DNA from: an uncultured Oscillospiraceae bacterium
GTDB taxonomy: Bacteria; Bacillota; Clostridia; Oscillospirales; Oscillospiraceae
Assembly (NCBI GenBank): GCA_910578505.1
Contig: CAJTPV010000008.1
Location: 24,148 to 88,147 of the forward strand
Direction of reading: 5' to 3'
DNA: 64,000 nucleotides
Shown: piece after piece, positions 54,775-62,293 of the stretch
Layout: every line of letters begins with the position of its first letter
Position numbering within the stretch: position 1 is the first letter of the stretch
Notes under the pieces: generated by a model
Database searches by the model: none
What the model saw: the letters and a program-made list of their open reading frames with translations, nothing else
Told to the model about the DNA's origin: nothing
Program-made: the position numbers and the translations under genes

Positions 54775-54987
54775 CTAGACCATGATCTTTGCGGCCATGC
54801 CGCTGTTGATTGCCACGCGGGCGCCTTTGACCTCCACAATCACATTGCCGCCGGTTCTGGTGATGACGGACACCTCCCCGCCAGCCACAAAGCCCAGGTT
54901 CTCCAGAAACTGACGGGTCTCAGGCCGTCCGCCCACCCGCTTGATGCGGTTCCATTCCCCAGGCTGCGCCATTGTCAAGGGCATCAT
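54775..54987 (-). CDS. feoA: FeoA-domain protein (intact)
   Basis: 70 residues, SH3-like FeoA domain: EWNRIKRVGGRPETRQFLEN, GFVAGGEVSVITRTGGNVIV and GARVAINSGMAAKIMV. The ATG at 54987 has AAAGGAG 6 bases upstream; a GTG at 54993 is less likely. First gene of the feo unit under a promoter with two TTAGC…GCTAA palindromes. It normally supports FeoB; the FeoB encoded here is truncated. Confidence 0.85.
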   Translation of the reverse strand: MMPLTMAQPGEWNRIKRVGGRPETRQFLENLGFVAGGEVSVITRTGGNVIVEVKGARVAINSGMAAKIMV

Positions 54988-55028
54988 GCACACTCCTTTC
55001 TCACGGCGACGATTCGCCGCGCCGGATA

Positions 55029-55069
55029 TTAGCGTTCGCTAACCACACGTATAAGTTAGCATGTGCTAA
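55029..55069 (-). promoter_or_regulatory. Two DtxR/IdeR-like operators over the feoA promoter
   Basis: TTAGCGTTCGCTAA (55029-55042) and TTAGCATGTGCTAA (55056-55069) are palindromes of the TTAGC…GCTAA type. A minus-strand -35 TTGACA (55076-55081) lies next to the second, whose bases overlap the -10 area (TAACTT or TTATAC). This resembles metal-dependent repressor sites in iron-uptake promoters. Confidence 0.65.
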
Positions 55070-55184
55070 TCGATTTGTCAACAGAAAATATGAAAATTTT
55101 TCTGTTTTGTCGGAAGCGGCGAAAACAAGTGGAGGATTCCCCTGTATTTTTGGACGAAATTGACAATTCCCTCCGCCGCCGGCG

Positions 55185-55224
55185 GAAAAAGACCGCCCCC
55201 GGCGCTGTTTGGCGCCAGGGGCGG
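55185..55224 (-). terminator. Intrinsic terminator of fucI
   Basis: CCGCCCCTGGCGCC-AAACA-GCGCCGGGGGCGG on the minus strand (55224-55193) followed by TCTTTTT. About 145 bases downstream of the fucI stop. Confidence 0.8.
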
Positions 55225-55330
55225 CAGGTCTGCATATGACAGGACGCAGAGGACCTTGCTGATGGCGCGCTGCGTTTTCTGCGCTGCACCTTCAAGACCG
55301 CATAGCAGTTCTTCTTGGCTCCCCAGGGGG

Positions 55331-55360
55331 AGCTGTCAGCCGCGGGCTGACTGAGAGGGC
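55331..55360. repeat. Interspersed palindromic repeat B, copy 1
   Basis: AGCTGTCAGCCGCGGGCTGA, then CTGAGAGGGC. Hairpin TCAGCC/GGCTGA. Same element at 63826-63855; a half copy at 32970-32985. Confidence 0.7.
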
Positions 55361-55369
55361 GTTCCGCCC

Positions 55370-57181
55370 TTACCGGATATTCTTATACATCGGCCCATAG
55401 GCGGCGCAGGCGCGGTAGTCCTGGCCCTCCTTGTCCATGCCGAAGGCGTTCCAGGCCGCCGGACGGAAGATATCCTTCTCCGGCACATTGTGCATGCACA
55501 CGGGGATCCGCAGCATGGAGCACAGCGTAATCAGGTCCGCGCCGATGTGCCCGTAGGAAATCGCCCCGTGGTTGGCGCCCCAATTGTTCATCACATCATA
55601 CGCGCTCTTGAAGGGGCTGCCCTCTTTCCCGTCACAGCGGGGGGTGAACCAGGTGCAGGGCCAGGTGTAGTCGGTGCGCTTCATCAGCATGTCCGTCACC
55701 TCGTCGGGCAGGTTCACGGTCCAGCCCTCGGCAATCTGGAGCACAGGGCCCAGGCCCTTCACCAGATTCAGGCGGATCATGGTGGCGGGCATCTCCGCCC
55801 GGGTGATGAAGTGGCTGGAGAAGCCGCCGCCCCGGAAATAGCCGAAGTCCGCGGAGGGCCAGTCGGTGGCGCGGGTCATCTTCTCGATGTCCTCCTCCGT
55901 GACCTCCCACCACTTCTTCATCAGGTGGTTGCCCTGCGCGTCGGTACACTCGCCGCAGGCGTCCAGGCAGGCCGCGCCGGAGTTGATGAGGTGGATGAAC
56001 CCGCCGTTCTCCTTCGCCGCGCCGGTCACGTCGTAGCCCGACGCCCGCTTGCAGGCCTCCGGGGACCAGTAGGTGCGCACGTCGGCGAAGATCTGGGCCC
56101 GGTTGGTCAGCAGCTTCATCAACAGCATGCCCAGGCCGTTGAGCGTGTCGTTCTCCGTGGCCAGCACGTAGGGCTCCCGCGGGCCGTTGTGGTCAAAGGA
56201 GGAGTTGAGCAGGGCCTCCGGATAGTCGCAGTTGGGGTAGAAGTCGGTCCACTGCCGCTGGCCCTGGAAGCCGCCGGCAATGGCGTTGTGGCCCACCATC
56301 TCCTCCTCCCGGCCAGCCGGCAGGTTGGGGTTGCCGTTCATCAGGTCCTTGATGATGCAGTACATCTTGACGGTGAACGCCCAGTTCTCCTCTTTTTTCT
56401 CCGGGGAGGCCTTTACGAAGTCGGGATTCTTGTCCCAGCCCTCCCTGCAGTGGGCCTTGGTCCAGGCCAGGGCCTTCTGATACTCGGCCTCGTCGTAGAT
56501 GCCCTCGGTCATGCGGCGGATGATCTCCACCTCGTCCACGCTCTCTACGCGCATGCCCAGGTATTCTTCGATGAAGCTGGAGTCGATGATGGACCCGCCG
56601 ATGCCCATGCAGATGGAGCCGATCTGCAGATAGCTCTTGCCCCGCATGGTGGCCACGGCCACAGCCGCCCGGCCAAAGCGCAGCAGCTTCTCTCTCACGT
56701 CTGCGGGGATGTTCTCCACCTCGTCCAGGTTCTGCACGTCATGGCCGTAGATGCCGAAGGCGGGCAGGCCCTTCTGGGCATGGGTGGCCAGGACGGAGGC
56801 CAGATACACCGCGCCCGGGCGCTCTGTGCCGTTGAAGCCCCACACGCCCTTGATGGTCATGGGGTCCATGTCCATGGTCTCCGCGCCGTAGCACCAGCAG
56901 GGGGTGACGGTGAGGGTGATGTCCACGTTCTCCTTTTTGAACTTGGCGGCGCAGGCGGCGGCCTCGGCTACACGGCCGATGGTGGTGTCCGCGATGACCA
57001 CCTTTACCGGCTCGCCGTTGGTGTACTGGATGTTTTCCTCGAAGAGCTTTTTGGCGGCGTTGGCCATGGCCATGGTCTGCTCCTCCAGGCCCTCCCGGAC
57101 CTTCAGGGGACCCCGCCGTCCGTCGATGGTGGGGCGAATGCCGATGACAGGATATTCACCAATGTATCTGTTCTTTGCCAT
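55370..57181 (-). CDS. fucI: L-fucose isomerase
   Basis: 603 residues. YPVIGIRPTIDGRRGPLKVR at the start, VTPCWCYGAETMDMDP, GICMGIGG-like SICMGIGGSIIDSSFIEEYL, YVLATENDTLNGLGMLLMKL and EGWTVNLPDEVTDMLMKRTD are FucI blocks, including the metal-binding Glu/Asp in MTEGIYDEAE and ENDTLNG. It interconverts L-fucose and L-fuculose (often also D-arabinose). GAAGGAGAAATCGAT precedes the ATG. Same strand as the LacI gene upstream and next to an FGGY kinase, forming an L-fucose locus without a recognised aldolase or permease in this window. Confidence 0.95.
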   Translation of the reverse strand: MAKNRYIGEYPVIGIRPTIDGRRGPLKVREGLEEQTMAMANAAKKLFEENIQYTNGEPVKVVIADTTIGRVAEAAACAAKFKKENVDITLTVTPCWCYGAETMDMDPMTIKGVWGFNGTERPGAVYLASVLATHAQKGLPAFGIYGHDVQNLDEVENIPADVREKLLRFGRAAVAVATMRGKSYLQIGSICMGIGGSIIDSSFIEEYLGMRVESVDEVEIIRRMTEGIYDEAEYQKALAWTKAHCREGWDKNPDFVKASPEKKEENWAFTVKMYCIIKDLMNGNPNLPAGREEEMVGHNAIAGGFQGQRQWTDFYPNCDYPEALLNSSFDHNGPREPYVLATENDTLNGLGMLLMKLLTNRAQIFADVRTYWSPEACKRASGYDVTGAAKENGGFIHLINSGAACLDACGECTDAQGNHLMKKWWEVTEEDIEKMTRATDWPSADFGYFRGGGFSSHFITRAEMPATMIRLNLVKGLGPVLQIAEGWTVNLPDEVTDMLMKRTDYTWPCTWFTPRCDGKEGSPFKSAYDVMNNWGANHGAISYGHIGADLITLCSMLRIPVCMHNVPEKDIFRPAAWNAFGMDKEGQDYRACAAYGPMYKNIR

Positions 57182-57230
57182 ATCGATTTCTCCTTCAATT
57201 TCTCCGCCGCGCGGCGGTTGATGATGCAGT

Positions 57231-57279
57231 CATACTTTTTCTTGAAAGAAAAAGTATCAAAAAGAACTTTAGCGCCCGG
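57231..57279. repeat. Interspersed palindromic repeat A, copy 2
   Basis: CATACTTTTTCTTGAAAGAA, then AAAGTATCAAAAAGAACTTT and AGCGCCCGG. Lies between the lacI stop and the fucI start. The palindrome may terminate lacI transcription on the minus strand. Confidence 0.75.
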
Positions 57280-57322
57280 TATGGTTTTCAGCAGGTCCGA
57301 AGACTCTGCCCGCTGACGGATT

Positions 57323-58300
57323 TTACAGGATCAGCTCGCATTTCAGCCGCGTCAGCCTGGGGGGACCGGAGTAGCCCTCCAGCCGTTCGATCAGGTATTT
57401 GGCGGTCTGCCGCCCCAGCTCCCGCTCCGGCTGGTGCAGCACCGGAAGTGGGGGCGTCATCATCCGGCAGATGTCCACGCAGTCATAGCCCCAGATGTCT
57501 ATGTCCTCCGGAATCCGCACGCCCCGCTCCCGCGCGGCGGTGACGGCCCCCAGGGTCATGTCGTAGTTGGTGGAAAAGATGGCCGTAGGCGGATTGCCGC
57601 TGCCCATCAGCCGCAGAAGTCCCTGGTAGCCTGTGGCAAAGCTCAGCTCGCCGCTGATGACCAGCGTGTCGTCATAGAGGATGTTCAGCGCCTCCAGCGC
57701 CCGCAGATAGCCCGCCAGCCGCTCCTGGGCCGTCAGCACCGCCTTCGGCCCCGCTATGATGGCAATGCGCCGGTGCCCCTGCGCAGCCATGCGCTCCATG
57801 GCGGACTGCACCGACTCCGCGTTGTCCGTCAGCACCGCGTCCGCCGCCACGCCGGGGATCATCCGGTCCACCTGCACCACCGGCACGCTCCGCCCGGCTG
57901 TCAGCTCCCCGAATTCGTCCGCCGTCAGGTCCTCCGGCATGTACACCAGCCCGTCTACCCCAGTGCTGATGAGGTAGTTCAGGTAGTCCCGCTCCAGACC
58001 GTGGTTGGCGTTGTAGCAGGAGATCATGGTGTGGTACCCCCGCTCCCGCAGCACTTTGTCCAGAGCCATGAACACCGCGCCGTAGAAGGACGCCGATATG
58101 CTGGGCAGCAGCACGCCGATGGACCGGCTGCACCGGGCCTTCAGGTTCCGGGCAAAGGGGTTGACCCGGTAGTCCAGCTTGTCGATGGCCCGCCGGATGG
58201 CCTCCAGGTTCTCCAGGCGCACGTGGCCGCCGTTGATATACTTGGACACCGTGGACGGAGAGACCCCCGCCAGCCGCGCCACATCTTTGATCGTCGTCAT
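57323..58300 (-). CDS. LacI-family transcriptional regulator of the fucose locus
   Basis: 325 residues. HTH MTTIKDVARLAGVSPSTVSK, hinge helix NPFARNLKARCSRSIGVLLP, and a periplasmic-binding-type effector domain (GVDGLVYMPEDLTADEFGEL, HRRIAIIAGPKAVLTAQERL, FSTNYDMTLGAVTAARERGV). The start at 58300 has GGAGGTGGAGC upstream; a longer frame exists but lacks a site. It diverges from the kinase gene; palindromes in between are likely operators. Effector presumably fuculose, fucose or a phosphate. Confidence 0.92.
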   Translation of the reverse strand: MTTIKDVARLAGVSPSTVSKYINGGHVRLENLEAIRRAIDKLDYRVNPFARNLKARCSRSIGVLLPSISASFYGAVFMALDKVLRERGYHTMISCYNANHGLERDYLNYLISTGVDGLVYMPEDLTADEFGELTAGRSVPVVQVDRMIPGVAADAVLTDNAESVQSAMERMAAQGHRRIAIIAGPKAVLTAQERLAGYLRALEALNILYDDTLVISGELSFATGYQGLLRLMGSGNPPTAIFSTNYDMTLGAVTAARERGVRIPEDIDIWGYDCVDICRMMTPPLPVLHQPERELGRQTAKYLIERLEGYSGPPRLTRLKCELIL

Positions 58301-58408
58301 GCTCCACCTCCAGGACGGGCGCGAATCGTTTCGAGAAACATAGCCGGGCCAAGGAATCTTCTCTCGTATTTTATAGCAAATTTTTTGTGCTGTCAATACA
58401 AATAATTC

Positions 58409-58448
58409 AGAGAAATCTCTTGATTATTGTAGAGAAGTCTAATATAAT
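58409..58448 (+). promoter_or_regulatory. Promoter of the kinase gene with LacI-type operator
   Basis: AGAGAAATCTCT (58409-58420) is a palindrome overlapping the -35 TTGATT (58420-58425); spacer 17; -10 TATAAT (58443-58448). A second similar site ATCGTTTCGAGAAAC (about 58325-58339) precedes lacI. Confidence 0.65.
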
Positions 58449-58518
58449 AAAGCGTAAGACCGCCCCGGCGGCGAAAAGCGCGAAACCTTTCGCGCTTTGT
58501 GTGAAGGAGGAGAAACAC

Positions 58519-59985
58519 GTGAGGAATATGATTGCCTTTGACCTGGGCGCCAGCAATGGCCGGGCCATCCTGGGCCAATTCGACGGAAAACGACTGGCAA
58601 TGCGGGAGCTGCACCGCTTTGAAAACAACTACATCGAGATGAACGGCGTCTTCTACTGGGACACGCCCTATCTGTACAACCAGCTCAAGCAGGGGCTGCT
58701 GGCCTTCCGGCAGGGGGGCTTCGGGGACCTGGATTCCTTCGGCATCGACACCTGGGGCGTGGACTACGGCCTGCTGGACAGAAACGGCCACCTGGCCGGG
58801 GTGCCCCGCTCCTACCGCCTGGGGGTGCAGGCGGACATTGACGCCGTCACCAGCCGCATCCCGCGGGAAACCCTCTATCAGCGCAGCGGCATCGATACGG
58901 TCCTCACCTTTAATACGCTCTACCAGCTCTACCGCCGCAAGCGGGAGGGGGACGCGGCCCTGGAGATGGCGGACACGCTGCTGCTGACGCCGGACCTGCT
59001 GGGCTATTTCCTCACCGGCGCGGTGGGCACGGAGTACACCATCGCCACCACCACCCAGCTGTACAACCCCACCGCCAGGGACTGGGACTGGGAGACCATT
59101 GACCAGCTGGGGCTTCCCCGGCGCATCTTTACCAGGATCGAGCCCAGCGGCACGATCAGGGGCCGCCTGCGTCCGGAGCTGTGCCGGGAGCTGGGGCTGA
59201 ATCCCGCCGCTTTTGTGGCCGTGGGCAGCCATGACACGGCGTCCTCTGTGGCGGCCATTCCGGGCCGGGGCAGCTTTGCCTTCTGCTCCTCCGGCACCTT
59301 CTCCCTGGTGGGCATGGAGGTGGAAAAGCCGGTGCTGGACGCCCAGGCCATGGCGGACGGGTTCTCCAACGAGGGGACCATTCAGGGCGGCTTCCGGCCC
59401 CTGCGGAATATCATCGGTCTGTGGCTGATCCAGGAGTGCCGCCGGGATTGGATGAAGGCGGGGCAAAACCTCTCCTGGGACGATATTGTCAGGGAGGCTC
59501 AGGGCGCGCCGGCGCTGCAATCCATCATCGACACGGACAGCCCGGAATTTTACGCCGGAGGCGGCATGGAGGAGAAAATCCGCGCGTTCTGCCGGCGCAC
59601 CGGCCAGCGCGTCCCGGAGACTGTGGGCGAGACGGCCCGCTGCATCTACGAGTCCCTGGCCCTGAAGTACCGCAGCGCCATTGAGGGTCTGGAGCGGATG
59701 AAGGGCGAGGCCATCAGCTCGCTGAACATCGTAGGCGGCGGCATTCAGAATAAACTGCTGTGCCAGATGGCGGCGGACGCCACCGGTCGCCCGGTCGTCA
59801 CCGGCCCCATCGAGGGCGCGGCCATGGGCAATCTGCTGACCCAGGCTATGGCCCTGGGGGACATTGCCGGTCTGGATGAACTGCGGGACGTGGTGCGCCA
59901 TTCGGTGGAGGTGGATACCTACACGCCCAACCAGACGCCGGAATGGGAGAAGGCATACGAAAAACTGCTGGCCCTGATGAAATAG
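58519..59985 (+). CDS. FGGY carbohydrate kinase (rhamnulokinase-like, probable L-fuculokinase)
   Basis: 488 residues. FDLGASNGRAILGQFDGKRL at the start, DSFGIDTWGVDYGLLD, VAVGSHDTASSVAAIPGRGS and FCSSGTFSLVGMEVE plus the C-terminal IVGGGIQNKLLCQMAADATG are the RhaB branch of FGGY kinases. Rhamnulokinase-like enzymes of gut bacteria often phosphorylate L-fuculose; the adjacent fucI argues for that substrate. The GTG start at 58519 has AAGGAGGA 7 bases upstream; the next ATG (58528) is too far. Terminator hairpin GGGGCTGTCC/GGACAGCCCC follows near 60012-60051. Confidence 0.88.
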   Translation: MRNMIAFDLGASNGRAILGQFDGKRLAMRELHRFENNYIEMNGVFYWDTPYLYNQLKQGLLAFRQGGFGDLDSFGIDTWGVDYGLLDRNGHLAGVPRSYRLGVQADIDAVTSRIPRETLYQRSGIDTVLTFNTLYQLYRRKREGDAALEMADTLLLTPDLLGYFLTGAVGTEYTIATTTQLYNPTARDWDWETIDQLGLPRRIFTRIEPSGTIRGRLRPELCRELGLNPAAFVAVGSHDTASSVAAIPGRGSFAFCSSGTFSLVGMEVEKPVLDAQAMADGFSNEGTIQGGFRPLRNIIGLWLIQECRRDWMKAGQNLSWDDIVREAQGAPALQSIIDTDSPEFYAGGGMEEKIRAFCRRTGQRVPETVGETARCIYESLALKYRSAIEGLERMKGEAISSLNIVGGGIQNKLLCQMAADATGRPVVTGPIEGAAMGNLLTQAMALGDIAGLDELRDVVRHSVEVDTYTPNQTPEWEKAYEKLLALMK

Positions 59986-60011
59986 CAGGCCGGAGAAAAA
60001 TGAAAAACACG

Positions 60012-60051
60012 GGGCTGTCCTCTCCGGCAACGCATGGCCGGGGGACAGCCC
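60012..60051 (+). terminator. Hairpin after the kinase gene
   Basis: GGGGCTGTCC (about 60012) pairs with GGACAGCCCC (about 60042), loop containing CCGGCAACGCATGGCCGG, itself a hairpin. No T-run. Confidence 0.55.
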
Positions 60052-60121
60052 CCTTGACATGGATGAAAAATCCTGCCTGAATTTTCCACCGCTTTTTGTC
60101 TGATTTTTTCTGTTTTTCTCC

Positions 60122-60150
60122 TTGCGGATTCTTCCTGAGAATGCTATATT
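60122..60150 (+). promoter_or_regulatory. Promoter of the antiporter gene
   Basis: TTGCGG (60122-60127), 17-base spacer, TATATT (60145-60150); leader about 32 bases. Confidence 0.6.
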
Positions 60151-60188
60151 AACACTTTGCAATTCTAAAGAGTCAACGAGGTGTCAAT

Positions 60189-61478
60189 ATGGAAATTCTG
60201 ATTGAACTGTCCGTCTGTCTGGTGGGCGGCCTGCTGATGAGCCGTGTGGCCAAAAAGCTGAACCTGCCCGCCGTGACTGCGTATCTGGTGGCCGGCCTGC
60301 TGCTGGGCCCCTACTGTATCGGTATGCTGGACCTGCCGGGCGTGGGCTTCGGTACCCCGGAGCAGGTGGCGGCGCTGGATCTCTTCAGCCAGGTGGCGCT
60401 GGGCTTTATCGCCTTCACCATCGGCAACGAGTTCCGCCTGGAGCAGCTCAAGCACATGGGCCGGCAGGCCATCACCATCGGCATTGCCCAGGCGGTGTTT
60501 ACCACCGCACTGGTGGACGTGGCCCTGGTGGCCCTGCACTTCATCAACCCCGGCCTCATCTCCATCCCCTCCGCCATCACCCTGGGAGCCATTGCCGCGG
60601 CCACCGCGCCGGCGGCCACGCTGATGGTGGTGCGCCAGTACAAGGCCGACGGCCCCCTGACCAAGCTGCTGCTGCTGGTGGTGGCCATTGACGACGCGGT
60701 GGGTCTGGTGCTGTTCTCCGCCTCCTTCGGCGTGGCCGCCGCACTGGAGAGCGGGTCCGCCAGCGTCGTGACCATCCTGGCCGAGCCCCTGCTGGAGATT
60801 GTGCTGTCCCTGCTGATGGGCTGTGCGGCGGGATGGACGCTGTATTGGGTGGAGAAGTATTTCCACTCCCGCAGTAAGCGCCTGTCCATCTCCATCGGCT
60901 TTGTTCTGCTCACCGTGGGCCTGTCCATGGCGGAGTTTGAGGCGGGGGGCATTCACTTCGGCTTCAGCCTGCTGCTGGTGTGCATGATGACGGGCACGGT
61001 TTTCTGCAACATCTGCGACTTCTCCGAGGAGCTGATGGGCCGTGTGGACGGCTGGACTACGCCGCTGTTCGTGCTGTTTTTCGTGCTCAGCGGCGCGGAG
61101 CTGAACCTGACCATTCTGTCCAACCCCATGGTCCTGCTCATCGGCGCGGTGTATATCATCGCCCGGTCCCTGGGCAAATACCTGGGGGCCTACAGCAGCT
61201 GTGCCATGACCCATTGCAGCGAAAACATCACCAAGCACCTGGGCGTCACCCTGCTGCCCCAGGCCGGCGTGGCTCTGGGCATGGCGCTGACCGCCCAGCA
61301 GCTGACGGACGGCGCGGTGGTGCGCAGCGTGGTACTATTCTCGGTGCTGGTGTACGAGCTGGTAGGCCCGGCGCTGACCAAGCGCTCCCTGATTGCCGCC
61401 GGCGAAATCCGCATAGAGGGCCGCACCAACGCCCGGCGGAAGAACCAGCCCAAAGCGCCCATCCGGCTGGACCAGTAA
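60189..61478 (+). CDS. CPA2-family cation/proton antiporter
   Basis: 429 residues, about 12-13 helices, Na_H_Exchanger family. LPAVTAYLVAGLLLGPYCIG (helix 2), DLFSQVALGFIAFTIGNEFR, ALAATAP-like GAIAAATAPAATLMVVRQYK, LLVVAIDDAVGLVLFSASFG with the expected acidic pair, and HLGVTLLPQAGVALGMALTA. It exchanges a monovalent cation or other ion for protons across the membrane. GAGGTGTCAAT precedes the ATG. No regulatory TrkA domain is present. Confidence 0.9.
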   Translation: MEILIELSVCLVGGLLMSRVAKKLNLPAVTAYLVAGLLLGPYCIGMLDLPGVGFGTPEQVAALDLFSQVALGFIAFTIGNEFRLEQLKHMGRQAITIGIAQAVFTTALVDVALVALHFINPGLISIPSAITLGAIAAATAPAATLMVVRQYKADGPLTKLLLLVVAIDDAVGLVLFSASFGVAAALESGSASVVTILAEPLLEIVLSLLMGCAAGWTLYWVEKYFHSRSKRLSISIGFVLLTVGLSMAEFEAGGIHFGFSLLLVCMMTGTVFCNICDFSEELMGRVDGWTTPLFVLFFVLSGAELNLTILSNPMVLLIGAVYIIARSLGKYLGAYSSCAMTHCSENITKHLGVTLLPQAGVALGMALTAQQLTDGAVVRSVVLFSVLVYELVGPALTKRSLIAAGEIRIEGRTNARRKNQPKAPIRLDQ

Positions 61479-61490
61479 ACGGCCAAAACG

Positions 61491-61527
61491 GGGACCTGGA
61501 ACACTTGCGGTTCCAGGCCCCGTTGTT
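61491..61527. terminator. Bidirectional terminator between antiporter and tetR
   Basis: CCTGGAAC-ACTTGCG-GTTCCAGG with GGGGA/CCCC extensions and TTGTTTTT on the right. Serves both converging genes. Confidence 0.75.
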
Positions 61528-61535
61528 TTTGCAGC

Positions 61536-62099
61536 CTATGGCGTCTCCCTCTGGGCGGATTCTATCATGTGGCGGGTGTTGTTGAGGAAAATCCGGTGCA
61601 GCTGCTCCAGGGTCCCGGCCAAATCGCCCTTCATCCCGTCCCGGACCCAGTTGAGGAAAATCCCCACCAGCATGGACTGATAGGCGTAGCAGACGAAATG
61701 CAGGTCCTTATCCGAAATATTCAGGCCCTGCGCGGTCTTCTGGATGTACTCCATAAACACCTCCTCCGTGGCCTGAAACAGAAAGCGCTGCAGGAAGTCG
61801 TGATTAACCGAGCTATAGATGTGGGAAAAGACCCGCTGTCTTGCCTTCACGCTCTCCATCAGCCGGAGGAGCCCCTCCGTGGCGGGCTCACCCGGCGGAT
61901 GTGCGTCCCTGAACCGCTGGACATCCCGGCGGAATACGGCCTCCAGCAGCGCATAAATATCGCCATAGTGGTAATAAAAGGTATTCCGGCTGACGCCGCA
62001 GCGCTGCACAATGTCCTGAACAGTGATCCGCTCCATGGGCCTTTCCTCCAGCAGCTGCAGGAAAGCATCCATAATTGCCGTTTTCGTAAATCCTGGCAT
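61536..62099 (-). CDS. TetR-family regulator
   Basis: 187 residues. N-terminal HTH (AIMDAFLQLLEERPMERITV, QDIVQRCGVSRNTFYYHYGD) and a C-terminal helical domain with the TetR_C_7-like region (LLRLMESVKARQRVFSHIYS, DLHFVCYAYQSMLVGIFLNW). The ATG at 62099 follows GGGGGTGACAAA; an upstream frame is unsupported. Target unknown; it converges with the antiporter gene. Confidence 0.87.
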   Translation of the reverse strand: MPGFTKTAIMDAFLQLLEERPMERITVQDIVQRCGVSRNTFYYHYGDIYALLEAVFRRDVQRFRDAHPPGEPATEGLLRLMESVKARQRVFSHIYSSVNHDFLQRFLFQATEEVFMEYIQKTAQGLNISDKDLHFVCYAYQSMLVGIFLNWVRDGMKGDLAGTLEQLHRIFLNNTRHMIESAQRETP

Positions 62100-62247
62100 T
62101 TTGTCACCCCCGCCCGCCCTGAAAAGAGCTGTTTTTCCTAACGGGTATTTTATCTGATTTGGGCCCAAAAATCAATTCCCCAATATCCCATCGCTGATCC
62201 CTTGCCTGTCAGCGGGCACGATCTCGGGCATATCACCCTGCCATATC

Positions 62248-62293
62248 GGGCGCTAAAGTTCTTTTTGATACTTTTTCTTTCAAGAAAAAGTAT
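62248..62293. repeat. Interspersed palindromic repeat A, copy 3 (reverse)
   Basis: GGCGCTAAAGTTCTTTTTGA then TACTTTTTCTTTCAAGAAAA and AGTATG. Reverse complement of the other copies. It contains the stop and last codons of the radical SAM gene (…CGHTFS). Confidence 0.75.

Larger units (their letters stand above)
54988..55369. other. Noncoding region between feo and fucI
   Basis: 382 bases without a gene. Holds the iron-type operators (55029-55069), the fucI terminator (55185-55224) and a full copy of the interspersed palindrome (55331-55360). Nothing further was recognised between 55090 and 55180. Confidence 0.6.

Noticed and set aside
55490..57316. 608-residue plus-strand open frame opposite fucI
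   Set aside because: Shadow frame opposite a gene with full FucI motifs.
58519..59985. Naming the kinase rhaB
   Set aside because: Sequence is of the RhaB branch but the locus is for fucose; no rhamnose isomerase or aldolase is present, so no symbol was given.
58393..60162. 589-residue minus-strand open frame opposite the FGGY kinase
   Set aside because: Shadow frame; the kinase has complete family motifs and a good ribosome site.
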